64,000 nucleotides of DNA, taken from positions 3,782,001 to 3,846,000 of the forward strand of contig OY760650.2 of assembly GCA_963663845.2 (NCBI GenBank). Direction: 5' to 3'. The stretch's first letter is position 1. Each line of letters opens with the position of its first letter. Below, in pieces: positions 9,822 to 19,630 of this stretch. The notes below the pieces were generated by a model, which was not told where the DNA came from, made no database searches, and worked only from the letters and a program-made list of their open reading frames with translations. The DNA comes from Versatilivorator sp963663845 (GTDB lineage: Bacteria; Acidobacteriota; Terriglobia; Versatilivoradales; Versatilivoraceae). The translations under genes and the position numbers were made by a program.

Positions 9822-12265
9822 GATCCTCCTCCGTTGGTGGTCCTCATCTGGAACGGCAGGCTCTCCACGATCGATTGGACCAGTTGGCTGAATCTGAAGC
9901 CGTTGTCTTCCAACTCCAGGCAGATCCGGTCCACCGCAGGCTTGTCGTAGGGTTCCAGGCCTCTTCCCAGGGCGTAGGTTAACATTTTTTCGGTGAGACA
10001 GCGAACGAATGCGTCGCGCTCCGTGTCGGCCAACAGCGCCTTGAGATCCTTCGGTCCCCGAAAGGAGCGTCCACCCGGCAACTCTCCGGCGGCGTCCACC
10101 GGAACCCCGCCGTCTTCCGTCCTCCAGGCTCCCACGGCGTCATAGTTTTCCAACCCGAAGCCCAGGGCGTCCATCTTCCGGTGGCAGGCGGCGCAGGCCG
10201 GCCGGCTCCGGTGCTTCTCCAGCCGCTCCCTGAGAGTCCTATGGGCTCCGTTGGGTTCCTCCTCGAGTGTCTCCATCTCGGGCGGCGGCGGCGGTGGAGC
10301 GCCCAGCAGGGTTTCCAGGATCCATTTGCCCCGCAAGACCGGGGAGGTGCGAGTCGGGTAGGAGGACACCGTCAATATGCTGGCTTGAGTCATCAGGCCC
10401 CCGCGCTGGCCGCCGGCGAGCTCGATCCTGCGGAAGTGCGGGCCTTCGACGCCCGGATGCCCGTAGTGACGGGCCAGTCGCTGGTTGAGGAAGGTGTAGT
10501 CGGCGTCCAGAAAATCGATCAGGCTGCGGTCCTGCTCCAGGATCGAACGGAAGAAGAGCTCCGTTTCGCGACGCATGGCCTCCCGCAACGGTTCGTCGAA
10601 GTCGGGAAAGCGGTCGGGGTCGGGCTGGGCGCTCTCCAGATTCCGTAGTTGCAGCCATTGGCCGGCAAAGTTTTCCACCAGGGCCTCGGACCTGGGATCC
10701 TCGAGCATCCGCCCCACCTGTTGTCTCAGGACTCGAGGATCGTCGAGTGCGGCACGTTGGGCCAAACCGAACAACTCGTCGTCGGGAAGGCTGCTCCAGA
10801 GGAAGTAGGAAAGCCGAGAGGCGAGCTCATAGGGCCCCAGGGGGTGGGCCGAGCCGTCAGGGGCGGCCTCCGGATCGAATTCGAGCCGGAAGAGGAAATG
10901 GGGGGACACCAGGACGGCCTGGAGAGCCCTCTGGATTCCCCGTTCCAGGGGCTCCCCTTGCCGTTGAGCCGAGGCTGCCAGCCCCCGCAATCGGTCGATC
11001 TCCGGCTCGGTCGCCGGCCGGCGGTAGGCGCGCAGCGCCAGGTTCCGCAGGATCGCATCGGTGCAGCCGGCCAGGTGTTTCCCGGGGTCGTGTCCGCAGA
11101 TCAGGACCCGGCGATGGCTGTCGGTCAAGGGCTTTGGCTTCACCTGGAACGGACCCAGGATCTCCATGGAATCGGCATAGACCAGGCGTTCCGGGGGTTT
11201 CTCCACCCGGTCCTCGAAAACCGCTTGGTCGAGTGCGGCGCCCAGCGACTCGGAATCCAGCCGGGGCGACGCCTCCAGCCGATGCAGGCCCGAGTCGACC
11301 CGGATGCGAATGTCGAAGGTGCCCCGGTGGTAGGCGTCGGTTTCGACGTGAAAGGTCTGAAGATAGCTGCCGTCGAGCAGGACGGACAGGGTGGCCGAAG
11401 GCAGCTCGGCCGGTATCCACTGTCCGGCTTCGGCCGGCGGCGCTCTCCTCCGGTCCACCACCCGCACCCGCAGCTCGTACTCTCCCGGCGAGGGGAAGGG
11501 ATGCCGGGCGAGAAGCCTGCCTCCGGGCGAGTAGGGAACGGTGTGGGTGCCTTCCGGGACAGAGGGGGGAGTCCGGCTTCGGGATGCCAGGTAGCGGGCC
11601 AGCATGGGCTTGACTTTCCGCCGAACCACCACGGCCCGGCCGGCGATCTCTTCGGCGGCCGCCAGGTATTTTTCCATCAACAGCGGAGAGAGCGAGAGCA
11701 CGTCCCCGATGTTGTCGAAGCCGTAGCCGGTGTCATCGACGGGAAAGTCTTCCGACAAGCCGAGATCGAGGCCCAGCCAATCCCGGATCGTATTGTCGTA
11801 TTCACTGCGGTTGAGCCGCCGGGCCGTGACCCGTCCGGGGCTGGGCGCCACGCCGGCGGCCTCTTCCTCCAGCCGCGCTTCGATCCAGCGCGCCACCTCC
11901 CTCGATTGCTCGGCCGCCGGACGTGGATTTCCCTGCGGAGGCATGCGGCCGGTGCGAAGCTCCCTCAGCACGGCCTGCCAAAGGTCCTGCCGTTCGCGGA
12001 CGGGATGCGCGGGGTCGAAGTCGCTCAGGTCGATTTCGGCGGTTCGGAGGTTGGCGTTGTGGCACTGCAGGCAGTGTTCGGCCAGGAAGGGTCTCACCTC
12101 CCCTTCGAAGGTGGAAGCCTGCAGGGAAGGGAGTCCGGCCAAGGCCAGAATCGCCAGTAGAAACGGCAGGCGACCGGGACGCCGTGCAAGACCGGCTGCC
12201 GGCGGAATCGGCCTGAGACGGTCATCGGGGTGAAGGAGGGTGGGGATCACCGCGAGCCTGCTCAA
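9818..12265 (-). CDS. DUF1592 cytochrome-like secreted protein
   Basis: Up to 815 aa. A hydrophobic signal (LPFLLAILALAGLPSLQAS) precedes a haem c motif CLQCH (65-69). Then come DUF1587/1592-type segments (RRLNRSEYDNTIRDWLG, FENFAGQWLQLRNLE-like region), a second haem-type motif CAACH near the C-terminus, and the DUF1585-like end (LTYALGRGLEPYDKPAVDRI). Proteins of this class are thought to be periplasmic or surface cytochrome-like enzymes; substrates are unknown. The start is uncertain (TTG at 12265, or GTG at 12250 with AGCAGG upstream). It is the first gene of the three-gene leftward operon, with a sigma70-like promoter at 12286-12314. Confidence 0.88.
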
Positions 12266-12285
12266 CGAAAAATCAGGTCGGATCG

Positions 12286-12314
12286 AGTATAAGCGTTTGA
12301 GCTTGCCGGGACAA
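12286..12314 (-). promoter_or_regulatory. Sigma70-like promoter for the DUF1592 operon
   Basis: On the minus strand, TTGTCC (12314-12309), a 17-bp spacer, then TATACT (12291-12286). This places a start point about 14 bp before the TTG start of the DUF1592 gene, giving a very short leader. It faces away from the promoter at 12357-12386. Confidence 0.5.
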
Positions 12315-12320
12315 GTTCTT

Positions 12321-12348
12321 CGCGGCGAAACGTTCGCGGCGAAACGTC
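12321..12348. promoter_or_regulatory. 14-bp direct repeat between divergent promoters
   Basis: CGCGGCGAAACGTT is followed immediately by CGCGGCGAAACGTC. The repeat occupies the gap between the leftward -35 box (12309-12314) and the rightward -35 box (12357-12362), an ideal place for one regulator to control both operons. Confidence 0.5.
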
Positions 12349-12356
12349 AGCGGCGG

Positions 12357-12386
12357 TTGAATGAGGCGCCGGCACAGTGCTATACT
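12357..12386 (+). promoter_or_regulatory. Sigma70-like promoter for the PIN/TRAM-ispD-gltX-rlmB operon
   Basis: TTGAAT, an 18-bp spacer and TATACT. It leaves a leader of roughly 250 bases before the ATG at 12647. I see no gene in the leader (12387-12646). Confidence 0.5.
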
Positions 12387-12646
12387 GCGTCCGTGCAGGA
12401 TGTCGCTTCCTGCAGCTCCCAGGGCATTCGTCGATTCGGCCGGCCGATTCAGTGTCGCCGCGAATGATATGGGGTGCCCAAATGACCAACGTCGGCAGGC
12501 AGCCTGTTGATGTTTCCTCCGAGCTTCTTCTCGCCGAAAGCCTGCCCGTGCCGGTGACTCCCTTGCCATTTGTCGTTTCAAGCATTGCGGCTTTTCCCAG
12601 CCAGATTGCGGGCGTTCCTTCCTGATTCGAAGGGGGTGAGACCATC

Positions 12647-13663
12647 ATGTTGGAGACAACCTTTATTCGGGTGGTGTTTTGTGCGGTTTTCATTTTCAGT
12701 TGCTACTACTTTCAGCCGTTTGAATTGACGAGGCTCTGGGCGGCGGCTGTCGGAGTCGTGACTTCAGCGGCGATCATCGTTTTCGAGGTCCGCCTGAGAA
12801 AGACCTCGTTGAAGCAGCTCATCGGTGCGGCCATCGGGTCCATTCTGGGCATCGGCGGCGCCGCCATGATCGGCATCATGCTGGTCGAGACTACCATTGA
12901 CCCTCAAACCAAGTCGTTTCTCCAGATTGGACTGTTTCTCTTCATGGGCTACGTCGGCCTGGTGATGGGAGCCAACAAGGGAGATCTCCTCAACCTCTCG
13001 GCTATGGGCGGGTTCTTTGCCGGGGAGAGGCGCAGCGGAAAGAACTACAAGATCCTGGATACCAGCGTGATCATCGACGGGCGGGTGGCCGACGTCTGCG
13101 AGACCGGCTTCATCGACGGAATTCTGCTCATTCCCCAGTTCGTGCTGCGAGAGCTCCAGCAGGTCGCCGATTCGGCCGATTCCCTGAAGAGGAATCGCGG
13201 GCGGCGCGGCCTGGATATTCTCCAGCGGGTGCAGAAAATGGCCGGGATCGAGGTGCAGATCCTGGAGAAGGACTTTCCTCAGATCCGGGAGGTGGATTTG
13301 AAGCTCATCGAGCTGGCCAAGGAACTGGAGGCCAAGATCGTTACCAACGACTTCAACCTCAACAAGATCGCCCAGTTGCAGGATGTGCCCGTGTTGAATA
13401 TCAATGAGCTGGCCAACTCCCTGAAGCCGGTCGTGCTTCCGGGCGAGGTCATGAAGGTATTCATTCTCAAGGAGGGCAAGGAGTACAACCAGGGGGTGGC
13501 CTACCTCGATGACGGCACCATGGTCGTGGTGGACAACGCCAGAAAGATGATCGGAAAGACCATCGACACCTCGGTCACCAGCGTCCTGCAAACCACCGCC
13601 GGCAAGATGATATTCGGTCGCTACCACGACCGCTCGCACAAGATGGAAGCCGTGGGACCATGA
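12647..13663 (+). CDS. PIN/TRAM domain membrane protein (YacL-like)
   Basis: 338 aa. Four hydrophobic segments fill residues 1-110. A PIN nuclease-fold domain follows from about 134, with acidic residues at D138 (KILDTSVIIDG), E169 and D235 (VTNDFNLNK). A TRAM-like RNA-binding domain spans about 264-325. The family resembles Bacillus YacL; an RNA-related role at the membrane is inferred, not proven. ATG with a GGGGGTGAG upstream sequence. The gene is first of four packed genes and its stop overlaps the ispD ATG in an ATGA. Confidence 0.9.
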   Translation: MLETTFIRVVFCAVFIFSCYYFQPFELTRLWAAAVGVVTSAAIIVFEVRLRKTSLKQLIGAAIGSILGIGGAAMIGIMLVETTIDPQTKSFLQIGLFLFMGYVGLVMGANKGDLLNLSAMGGFFAGERRSGKNYKILDTSVIIDGRVADVCETGFIDGILLIPQFVLRELQQVADSADSLKRNRGRRGLDILQRVQKMAGIEVQILEKDFPQIREVDLKLIELAKELEAKIVTNDFNLNKIAQLQDVPVLNINELANSLKPVVLPGEVMKVFILKEGKEYNQGVAYLDDGTMVVVDNARKMIGKTIDTSVTSVLQTTAGKMIFGRYHDRSHKMEAVGP

Positions 13664-14346
13664 ACGTGGCTGCCATCATTCCGGCTGCCGGCGTCGGGAC
13701 GCGGATGAAGTCCTCCGGTCCCAAGCAGTTCATTCCGCTGGGAGACGGTTCGGTCCTCATCCATACGCTGGAAAAGTTCGCGGCCTGCAGCCGGGTGCCG
13801 ACCGCCTGCGTCTCGCTCAGAGAGGCGGACATGCCCGGTTTCCGACGGGAGTTGGAGCAGCGGGGGCTGTCGGATTTCGCCCGCCTGGTCGCCGGTGGAG
13901 CTCATCGCCAGGAATCGGTCTACAACGGCTTCAGGGCTCTCGATTCGAGCACCGATATCGTGGTGGTCCACGACGGCGTCAGGCCCTTCGTGGAGCCGGC
14001 GATGATCGAGGCCGTCATCGATGCGGCGGCCGAGAAGGGCAGCGCCATCCTGGCCCTCCCCTGCATCGATACGGTCAAGCAGGTGGAACGGCAGCGGGTG
14101 GTGGCCACTCTGCCGCGCGAGAAGATCGTCATGGTTCAGACTCCCCAGGCCTTTCGCTATGACATTCTCCGGGAAGCGCTGGAAAGGGCCCGCGCCGACC
14201 ACTATTACGCGAGCGACGAGTCCTGCCTGGTGGAGCGCCTGGGCTATCCGGTAACGGTGCTGCTGGGTAGCGAGCGGAACATCAAGATCACCAAGCCTGC
14301 CGATCTGCCGCTGGCCGAGCTCTTCGTCCGGCAGTCCTCCGGATGA
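13660..14346 (+). CDS. ispD: 2-C-methyl-D-erythritol 4-phosphate cytidylyltransferase
   Basis: 228 aa, the usual length. IspD joins CTP with methylerythritol 4-phosphate in the MEP route to isoprenoids. Visible are the nucleotide-binding start IIPAAGVGTRM (6-16) with K22 in GPKQF, HDGVRP (104-109), TVKQV, and QTPQAFR. No fusion to IspF is present. It overlaps the PIN/TRAM gene by 4 bp and lies 33 bp before gltX, so all are probably on one transcript. Confidence 0.96.
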   Translation: MNVAAIIPAAGVGTRMKSSGPKQFIPLGDGSVLIHTLEKFAACSRVPTACVSLREADMPGFRRELEQRGLSDFARLVAGGAHRQESVYNGFRALDSSTDIVVVHDGVRPFVEPAMIEAVIDAAAEKGSAILALPCIDTVKQVERQRVVATLPREKIVMVQTPQAFRYDILREALERARADHYYASDESCLVERLGYPVTVLLGSERNIKITKPADLPLAELFVRQSSG

Positions 14347-14379
14347 ACGCAGCGACCTGGTGAGAGAGGTGGGTCAAAC

Positions 14380-15897
14380 ATGCCCAATCGTCTCCGCTTT
14401 GCCCCCAGCCCGACCGGTGAACTGCACGTCGGCAATGCCCGGACCGCCGTCTTCAACTGGCTGTTCGCGAAAAAGTATGGCGGCGCCCTCGTCATTCGCA
14501 TTGAAGACACCGACCGGGCTCGTTCCGACAGTCGCTTCGAGGAACTCATTTGCCGGAATCTGAAGTGGCTGGGTCTGGATTGGCAGGAAGGGCCGGACTG
14601 CGGCGGGCCGTTCGGTCCCTATCGCCAAAGCAGCCGCGCGGCCATTTATGCACGCCATGCCGGGTCCCTGTTGGAGAAAGGGTCCGCCTACCGCTGTTTT
14701 TGCAGTGAGGAGGAACTGGGGCGGCAGGCCCGGGAGGCGCGGCGGACGGGAGTCGCCTGGAAGTATCCCGGAATCTGCCGGAGCCTATCTGCGGGGGAGG
14801 TGGCCCAACGGCTGAAGGATTCCCATCCGTCGGTGATTCGGCTGAGGGTCCGCTCCGGCGCGGTGGCCTTTCAGGACCTGGTCCATGGCGAGATGACCTT
14901 TGACAGCGCCGTGGTGGGAGACCCCATTCTGGTCCGGTCCAATGGAATGCCCACCTACAACTACGCGGCGGTGGTGGACGATGGCTCGATGAAGATCAGC
15001 CACGTGGTGCGGGGCGACGACCACCTGTCCAACACCCCCCGGCAGGTTCTGATCTACGAGGCCCTGGGATGGCCCTTGCCGGTCTTCGCCCACTTGTCGA
15101 CCATTCTCGGGCCCGACCGCACCCGTCTTTCCAAGCGACACGGGGCCACCTCTCTGCAGCACTTTCGGGACCAGGGAGTTCTTCCGGAGGCCTTGCTCAA
15201 CAGCCTGACCCTGCTGGGATGGGCGCCGGGGGAAGACCAGAGTGAAATCCTCTCGCCGGAAGAGCTGGTTGCAAGCTTCGACATCGAGCGGGTGTCGAAG
15301 AGTTCGGCCGTTTTCGACGTCCACAAGCTCTATTTTTTCAACCGGCACTACCTGAAAGCATGCGAGCCCTCCCGCGCCGTGGAGTGGGCCATCGCCCATC
15401 TGAGGCGGGAGGGCCTGTTGGAAGTGGTGGATTCCGGAGTACGCCAATGGGTAGGACAGGTGGTGGAGGCCTTTCTGCCCGGACTGGACCACTTGAGCCA
15501 GATTGCCCGCAAGGCTCCCCAGTTGTGGTCCTTTGAGGCGGCAAGGGCCCTTCAGGATGAGGGAGTACGCCAGGTGCTGTCGCTGCCCGGGGCCGCGGGA
15601 GTGGTCGAGGCGCTCAGGAATCAGCTTGCTCAGGAGGAGCGCGACGTGGTCAGGGAATGGCCGTCCATCGTGGGGAGCGTGAAGGCCGCCAGCGGTCAAA
15701 AGGGGAGAAAGCTCTTTCATCCCATTCGGGTGGCGCTGACGGGCAGGGATTCAGGGCCGGAGCTGGACAAGCTGGTGCCCATTTTCGAGGGAGGCAGCCG
15801 GCTCGAATTGCCCCATCCGATCAAGGACTGCCGGGCCAGGATCGACGAGTTCCATGGCGCCATGCTTTCCCAGGGACTGACAAGCCGAATCCACTGA
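14380..15897 (+). CDS. gltX: Glutamyl-tRNA synthetase
   Basis: 505 aa, class I aminoacyl-tRNA synthetase. It shows FAPSPTGELHVGNART (the HIGH-type motif as HVGN), the GluRS segment RIEDTDRAR, the LSKRHG version of KMSKS, and a helical anticodon-binding C-terminus. I cannot tell from sequence alone whether it is discriminating or also charges tRNA-Gln. It follows ispD and its stop TGA shares one base with the next ATG. Confidence 0.96.
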   Translation: MPNRLRFAPSPTGELHVGNARTAVFNWLFAKKYGGALVIRIEDTDRARSDSRFEELICRNLKWLGLDWQEGPDCGGPFGPYRQSSRAAIYARHAGSLLEKGSAYRCFCSEEELGRQAREARRTGVAWKYPGICRSLSAGEVAQRLKDSHPSVIRLRVRSGAVAFQDLVHGEMTFDSAVVGDPILVRSNGMPTYNYAAVVDDGSMKISHVVRGDDHLSNTPRQVLIYEALGWPLPVFAHLSTILGPDRTRLSKRHGATSLQHFRDQGVLPEALLNSLTLLGWAPGEDQSEILSPEELVASFDIERVSKSSAVFDVHKLYFFNRHYLKACEPSRAVEWAIAHLRREGLLEVVDSGVRQWVGQVVEAFLPGLDHLSQIARKAPQLWSFEAARALQDEGVRQVLSLPGAAGVVEALRNQLAQEERDVVREWPSIVGSVKAASGQKGRKLFHPIRVALTGRDSGPELDKLVPIFEGGSRLELPHPIKDCRARIDEFHGAMLSQGLTSRIH

Positions 15898-16643
15898 TGG
15901 AGCAACTGATCTACGGCATCCATCCGGTGAGAGAGTGTCTGGGGTCCGGCTCCAGACCGGTTTCGTGCCTCCATATCGCCCGTGAAGCCGGCAGCCGGGG
16001 ACTCAAGGCCATTGTCCATCTCGCCAGGCGCCGGGGAGTCGCCGTCCGGTTCGAGCCGCGCCGCCTTCTGGACCAGCGGGTGGGGGGCGCCAACCACCAG
16101 GGAGTGGTGGCCGTCTGTGTCGCCCGGCCCCATGTCGAGTTGGAGGATCTCCTGGACGGCTTGGGGCCGGCGCCCCTGGTGGTCGTGTTGGATTCCGTCG
16201 AGGATCCGCGAAACCTGGGCGCCGTCTTGAGGTGCTGCGCGGCCGCCGGGGTGGACGGGGTGATCGTCCCCAGAGGCCATGCCGCCGGAGTGACGGCCAC
16301 CGTCTCCAAGGCGGCGGCCGGTGGGCTGGAGTACCTGTCCATCGCTCGCGTGAGCAATCTGGCCAGAGCCATCGATCAACTCAAGACCAGGGGAATATGG
16401 GTTGCAGGGGTGGAAACGGGGCAGCCGCTGGGTTGCCAGGACCTGGACTTGACCCTGCCCACGGCGCTGGTTCTGGGGAATGAGGGAACGGGGTTGAGGC
16501 GGCTGGTGCGGGAAAAATGCGATTTCCTGGCATCGATTCCCACCCCGGGTCCCATCCGGTCGCTGAACGTGTCGGTTGCCGCCGGCATTATGCTCTATGA
16601 GGCCATCCGCCAGCGAGGTCGCAACCGATGTAGTAGCAGATAG
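15897..16643 (+). CDS. rlmB: TrmH-family 23S rRNA methyltransferase (RlmB-like)
   Basis: 248 aa, SPOUT-class 2'-O-methyltransferase. An N-terminal substrate-binding domain (LIYGIHPVRECL) precedes the SPOUT motifs: DSVEDPRNLGAVLR (motif 1), LVLGNEGTGLRRLV (motif 2) and IPTPGPIRSLNVSVAAGIMLYE (motif 3, given here in family-typical order). RlmB methylates G2251 of 23S rRNA; the exact target here is by homology. ATG at 15897 overlaps the gltX stop as TGATG. It is the last gene of its operon. Confidence 0.9.
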   Translation: MEQLIYGIHPVRECLGSGSRPVSCLHIAREAGSRGLKAIVHLARRRGVAVRFEPRRLLDQRVGGANHQGVVAVCVARPHVELEDLLDGLGPAPLVVVLDSVEDPRNLGAVLRCCAAAGVDGVIVPRGHAAGVTATVSKAAAGGLEYLSIARVSNLARAIDQLKTRGIWVAGVETGQPLGCQDLDLTLPTALVLGNEGTGLRRLVREKCDFLASIPTPGPIRSLNVSVAAGIMLYEAIRQRGRNRCSSR

Positions 16644-16672
16644 CCCGGTGAGCCTTTTGCAGGAAATTGTTC

Positions 16673-16701
16673 TTGTGCGGGGAGCGGCTTTTTGCTATGC
16701 T
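16673..16701 (+). promoter_or_regulatory. Promoter for the tRNA-tuf cluster
   Basis: TTGTGC, a 17-bp spacer and TATGCT, each four of six matches to consensus. A start point near 16708 would lie about ten bases before the first tRNA, as is usual for tRNA operons. Confidence 0.5.
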
Positions 16702-16718
16702 TGGGCGTTTGCCAACGG

Positions 16719-16794
16719 GCTGGCGTAGCTCAGTTGGTAGAGCATCTGATTTGTAATCAGAGGGTCGGGGGTTCAAGTCCCTTCGCCAGCTCCA
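16719..16794 (+). tRNA. tRNA-Thr (anticodon TGT)
   Basis: 76 nt. Acceptor arms are GCTGGCG and CGCCAGC, the anticodon stem is TCTGA/TCAGA with loop TTTGTAA, and the T-loop is GTTCAAG. CCA is encoded. First of four tRNAs ahead of tuf. Confidence 0.97.
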
Positions 16795-16810
16795 GCGATT
16801 GGGTTCGTTG

Positions 16811-16899
16811 GGAGAGATGGCCGAGTGGTTAATGGCAGCAGACTGTAAATCTGCCGCTCCTTGCGAGCTACGGAGGTTCGAATCCTCCTCTCTCCACCA
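16811..16899 (+). tRNA. tRNA-Tyr (anticodon GTA)
   Basis: 89 nt with a long variable arm (class II). Acceptor arms are GGAGAGA and TCTCTCC, the anticodon stem is GCAGA/TCTGC with loop CTGTAAA, and CCA is encoded. Confidence 0.97.
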
Positions 16900-16916
16900 C
16901 ATTGTTATAGCCAGAG

Positions 16917-16991
16917 GCGGGAGTAACTCAGTGGTAGAGTCACAGCCTTCCAAGCTGTTGGTCGCGGGTTCGAGCCCCGTCTCCCGCTCCA
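16917..16991 (+). tRNA. tRNA-Gly (anticodon TCC)
   Basis: 75 nt. Acceptor arms are GCGGGAG and CTCCCGC, the anticodon stem is ACAGC/GCTGT with loop CTTCCAA, and CCA is encoded. Confidence 0.97.
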
Positions 16992-16998
16992 GAGTTAT

Positions 16999-17072
16999 GC
17001 CCACGTAGCTCAGATGGTACGAGCGCGTCCTTGGTAAGGACGAGGTCACCAGTTCAAGCCTGGTCGTGGGCT
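16999..17072 (+). tRNA. tRNA-Thr (anticodon GGT)
   Basis: 74 nt to the discriminator base. Acceptor arms are GCCCACG and CGTGGGC, and the anticodon stem is CGTCC/GGACG with loop TTGGTAA. The genome reads CTG after the discriminator, so CCA must be added after transcription, unlike the three tRNAs before it. Confidence 0.96.
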
Positions 17073-17174
17073 CTGCCTTCCGTTGAACATTCCGTCCACA
17101 CCCGAAAGAGGTCCGATTTCACGTTCATGTCGGAGTGGCTGAGGCCTGTCCCGTGAACGCAAGGAGAGCAAGCG

Positions 17175-18362
<1,188 letters not shown>

Positions 18363-18411
18363 GAGCGCCCAACCCCCTTGAGCCAATTGCCTGGAGCGGA
18401 AGGCCAAGTCG

Positions 18412-18561
18412 ATGCGAGACATTGTTACTCTGCAATGCACCAGTTGCAAACAAAGAAACTATTCGACCACCAAGAACAAGAAAAAGACTCCCGCGCGCCT
18501 GGAGCTCAAGAAGTTCTGTCGTGCCTGCCGAGCCCACAAGATCCATCGAGAGACCCGATGA
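18412..18561 (+). CDS. rpmG: 50S ribosomal protein L33
   Basis: 49 aa. Reads MRDIVTLQCTSCKQRNY at the start and FCRACRAHKIHRETR at the end. Two CxxC pairs (QCTSC and FCRAC) make it the zinc-binding C+ form of L33. GAAGGCC lies upstream of the ATG. It sits between tuf and tRNA-Trp, a common place for rpmG in bacteria with the secE-nusG-rpl cluster. Confidence 0.96.
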   Translation: MRDIVTLQCTSCKQRNYSTTKNKKKTPARLELKKFCRACRAHKIHRETR

Positions 18562-18619
18562 GAAATGCGGGTCAGAGATTGCGGTGACAAGGAAATTCTT
18601 GCCGTTTGGCCCTCGCTGC

Positions 18620-18696
18620 AGGCCAGTAGCTCGAACTGGTAGAGCGCCGGTCTCCAAAACCGGATGTTGGGGGTTCGAATCCCTCCTGGCCTGCCA
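18620..18696 (+). tRNA. tRNA-Trp (anticodon CCA)
   Basis: 77 nt. Acceptor arms are AGGCCAG and CTGGCCT, the anticodon stem is CCGGT/ACCGG with loop CTCCAAA, the discriminator is G, and CCA is encoded. It lies between rpmG and secE. Confidence 0.97.
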
Positions 18697-18744
18697 TCTC
18701 TTCTCCATGAATTCGGCGATCGTGCCCGTCACGGAGGTGGCTCC

Positions 18745-18960
18745 TTGTTGGAATCGTTGAAAGTTTCCAGGATCAATCAGTTCTTCGGCGACGTCAAGAT
18801 GGAGATGCGAAAGGTCTCCTGGCCGGGGCGAAAGGAAGTCTACGGGACCACCATCGTTGTCCTTTGCGCGGTTTTTTTCTTTGGAATTTATCTGGGTCTG
18901 GTCGATACCATCCTGCAGTTCGGGGTTCAGGGCTTGTATGGCTGGTTGGCCGGCCGGTAG
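18745..18960 (+). CDS. secE: Preprotein translocase subunit SecE
   Basis: 71 aa. The short form of SecE has an amphipathic N-terminus with the conserved segment MEMRKVSWPGRKEV, then a single transmembrane helix (TTIVVLCAVFFFGIYLGLVD). It clamps SecY in the Sec channel. No ATG is available at the right place. TTG at 18745 fits GGAGG at 18733-18737 with seven bases between; TTG at 18748 is an alternative. It is followed by nusG. Confidence 0.93.
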   Translation: MLESLKVSRINQFFGDVKMEMRKVSWPGRKEVYGTTIVVLCAVFFFGIYLGLVDTILQFGVQGLYGWLAGR

Positions 18961-19015
18961 CGGTTGTTGTGCTTGAGTCTTTTGGAAAGGGCCAGCTCTT
19001 CGGGAGGCGTCTGGA

Positions 19016-19546
19016 ATGGCCAAGCAGTGGTACATCATTCACACCTATTCCGGATTTGAGCGCAAGGTGGCCGAAAGTCTGAAGAGCCGGGTCGAAGCCT
19101 TCGGAATGCAGGAGGGGTTCGGCGAGCCCCTGGTTCCCGAGGAGGACGTCGTCGAGATGAAGGGCGGCAAGCGCGTCACCAGCAAGAAGATAACCTTTCC
19201 GGGCTACGTGCTGGTTGAAATGGAAATGACGGATCAGGCCTGGCATGTCGTCAAGAATACTCCCAGGGTCACCGGTTTCGTCGGTTCGGGGCAGATTCCT
19301 TCGCCGCTGAGCCAGAAGGAAGTCGACCAGATCATCTACCACGCCGAAGCGACGGCGGAGAAACCCAAAGTCGAGCTGACCTTCGAGCACGGCGAGACCG
19401 TCAAGATCATCGACGGTCCCTTCAGCAACTTCACCGGAACGGTGGAGGAGTTGAACGAGGACCGGAACACGCTCAAGGTGAACGTCACCATCTTTGGACG
19501 CCAGACCCCGGTGGAGTTGGACTACCTGCAGGTCGAAAAGTCCTAG
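19016..19546 (+). CDS. nusG: Transcription termination/antitermination protein NusG
   Basis: 176 aa. It begins AKQWYIIHTYSGFERKVAESL (the NGN domain that binds the RNA polymerase clamp), contains PGYVLVEMEMTD and TPRVTGFVG, and ends with a KOW domain (GETVKIIDGPFSNFTGTVEE). Length is typical for a NusG without insertion. GGGAGG precedes the ATG. It lies in the secE-nusG-rplK order seen in most bacteria. Confidence 0.97.
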   Translation: MAKQWYIIHTYSGFERKVAESLKSRVEAFGMQEGFGEPLVPEEDVVEMKGGKRVTSKKITFPGYVLVEMEMTDQAWHVVKNTPRVTGFVGSGQIPSPLSQKEVDQIIYHAEATAEKPKVELTFEHGETVKIIDGPFSNFTGTVEELNEDRNTLKVNVTIFGRQTPVELDYLQVEKS

Positions 19547-19555
19547 CAGGCATTT

Positions 19556-19584
19556 CTCGCCGGGAGCCTGCTCCCGGTTGCGAG
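19556..19584 (+). promoter_or_regulatory. Hairpin in the nusG-rplK gap
   Basis: A perfect stem CCGGGAG/CTCCCGG with a CCTG loop, extended by CTCG/CGAG around a small bulge. No U-tract follows, so it is unlikely to be an intrinsic terminator. Its place in the rplK leader fits an L1/L11 translational control site, but the E. coli L1 site was not matched. Confidence 0.45.
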
Positions 19585-19630
19585 AGCACACCCCGTTCGG
19601 GATCGGCGTCGGCCGCTCTCGGAGGTCTCG

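Noticed and set aside
12262..12693. 143-aa frame on the minus strand between the divergent operons
   Set aside because: It covers both promoter candidates and the 14-bp boxes, and has no recognisable features.
16643..17174. 5S or other rRNA gene near the tRNA cluster
   Set aside because: All sequence here is explained by tRNAs, short spacers and the tuf leader.
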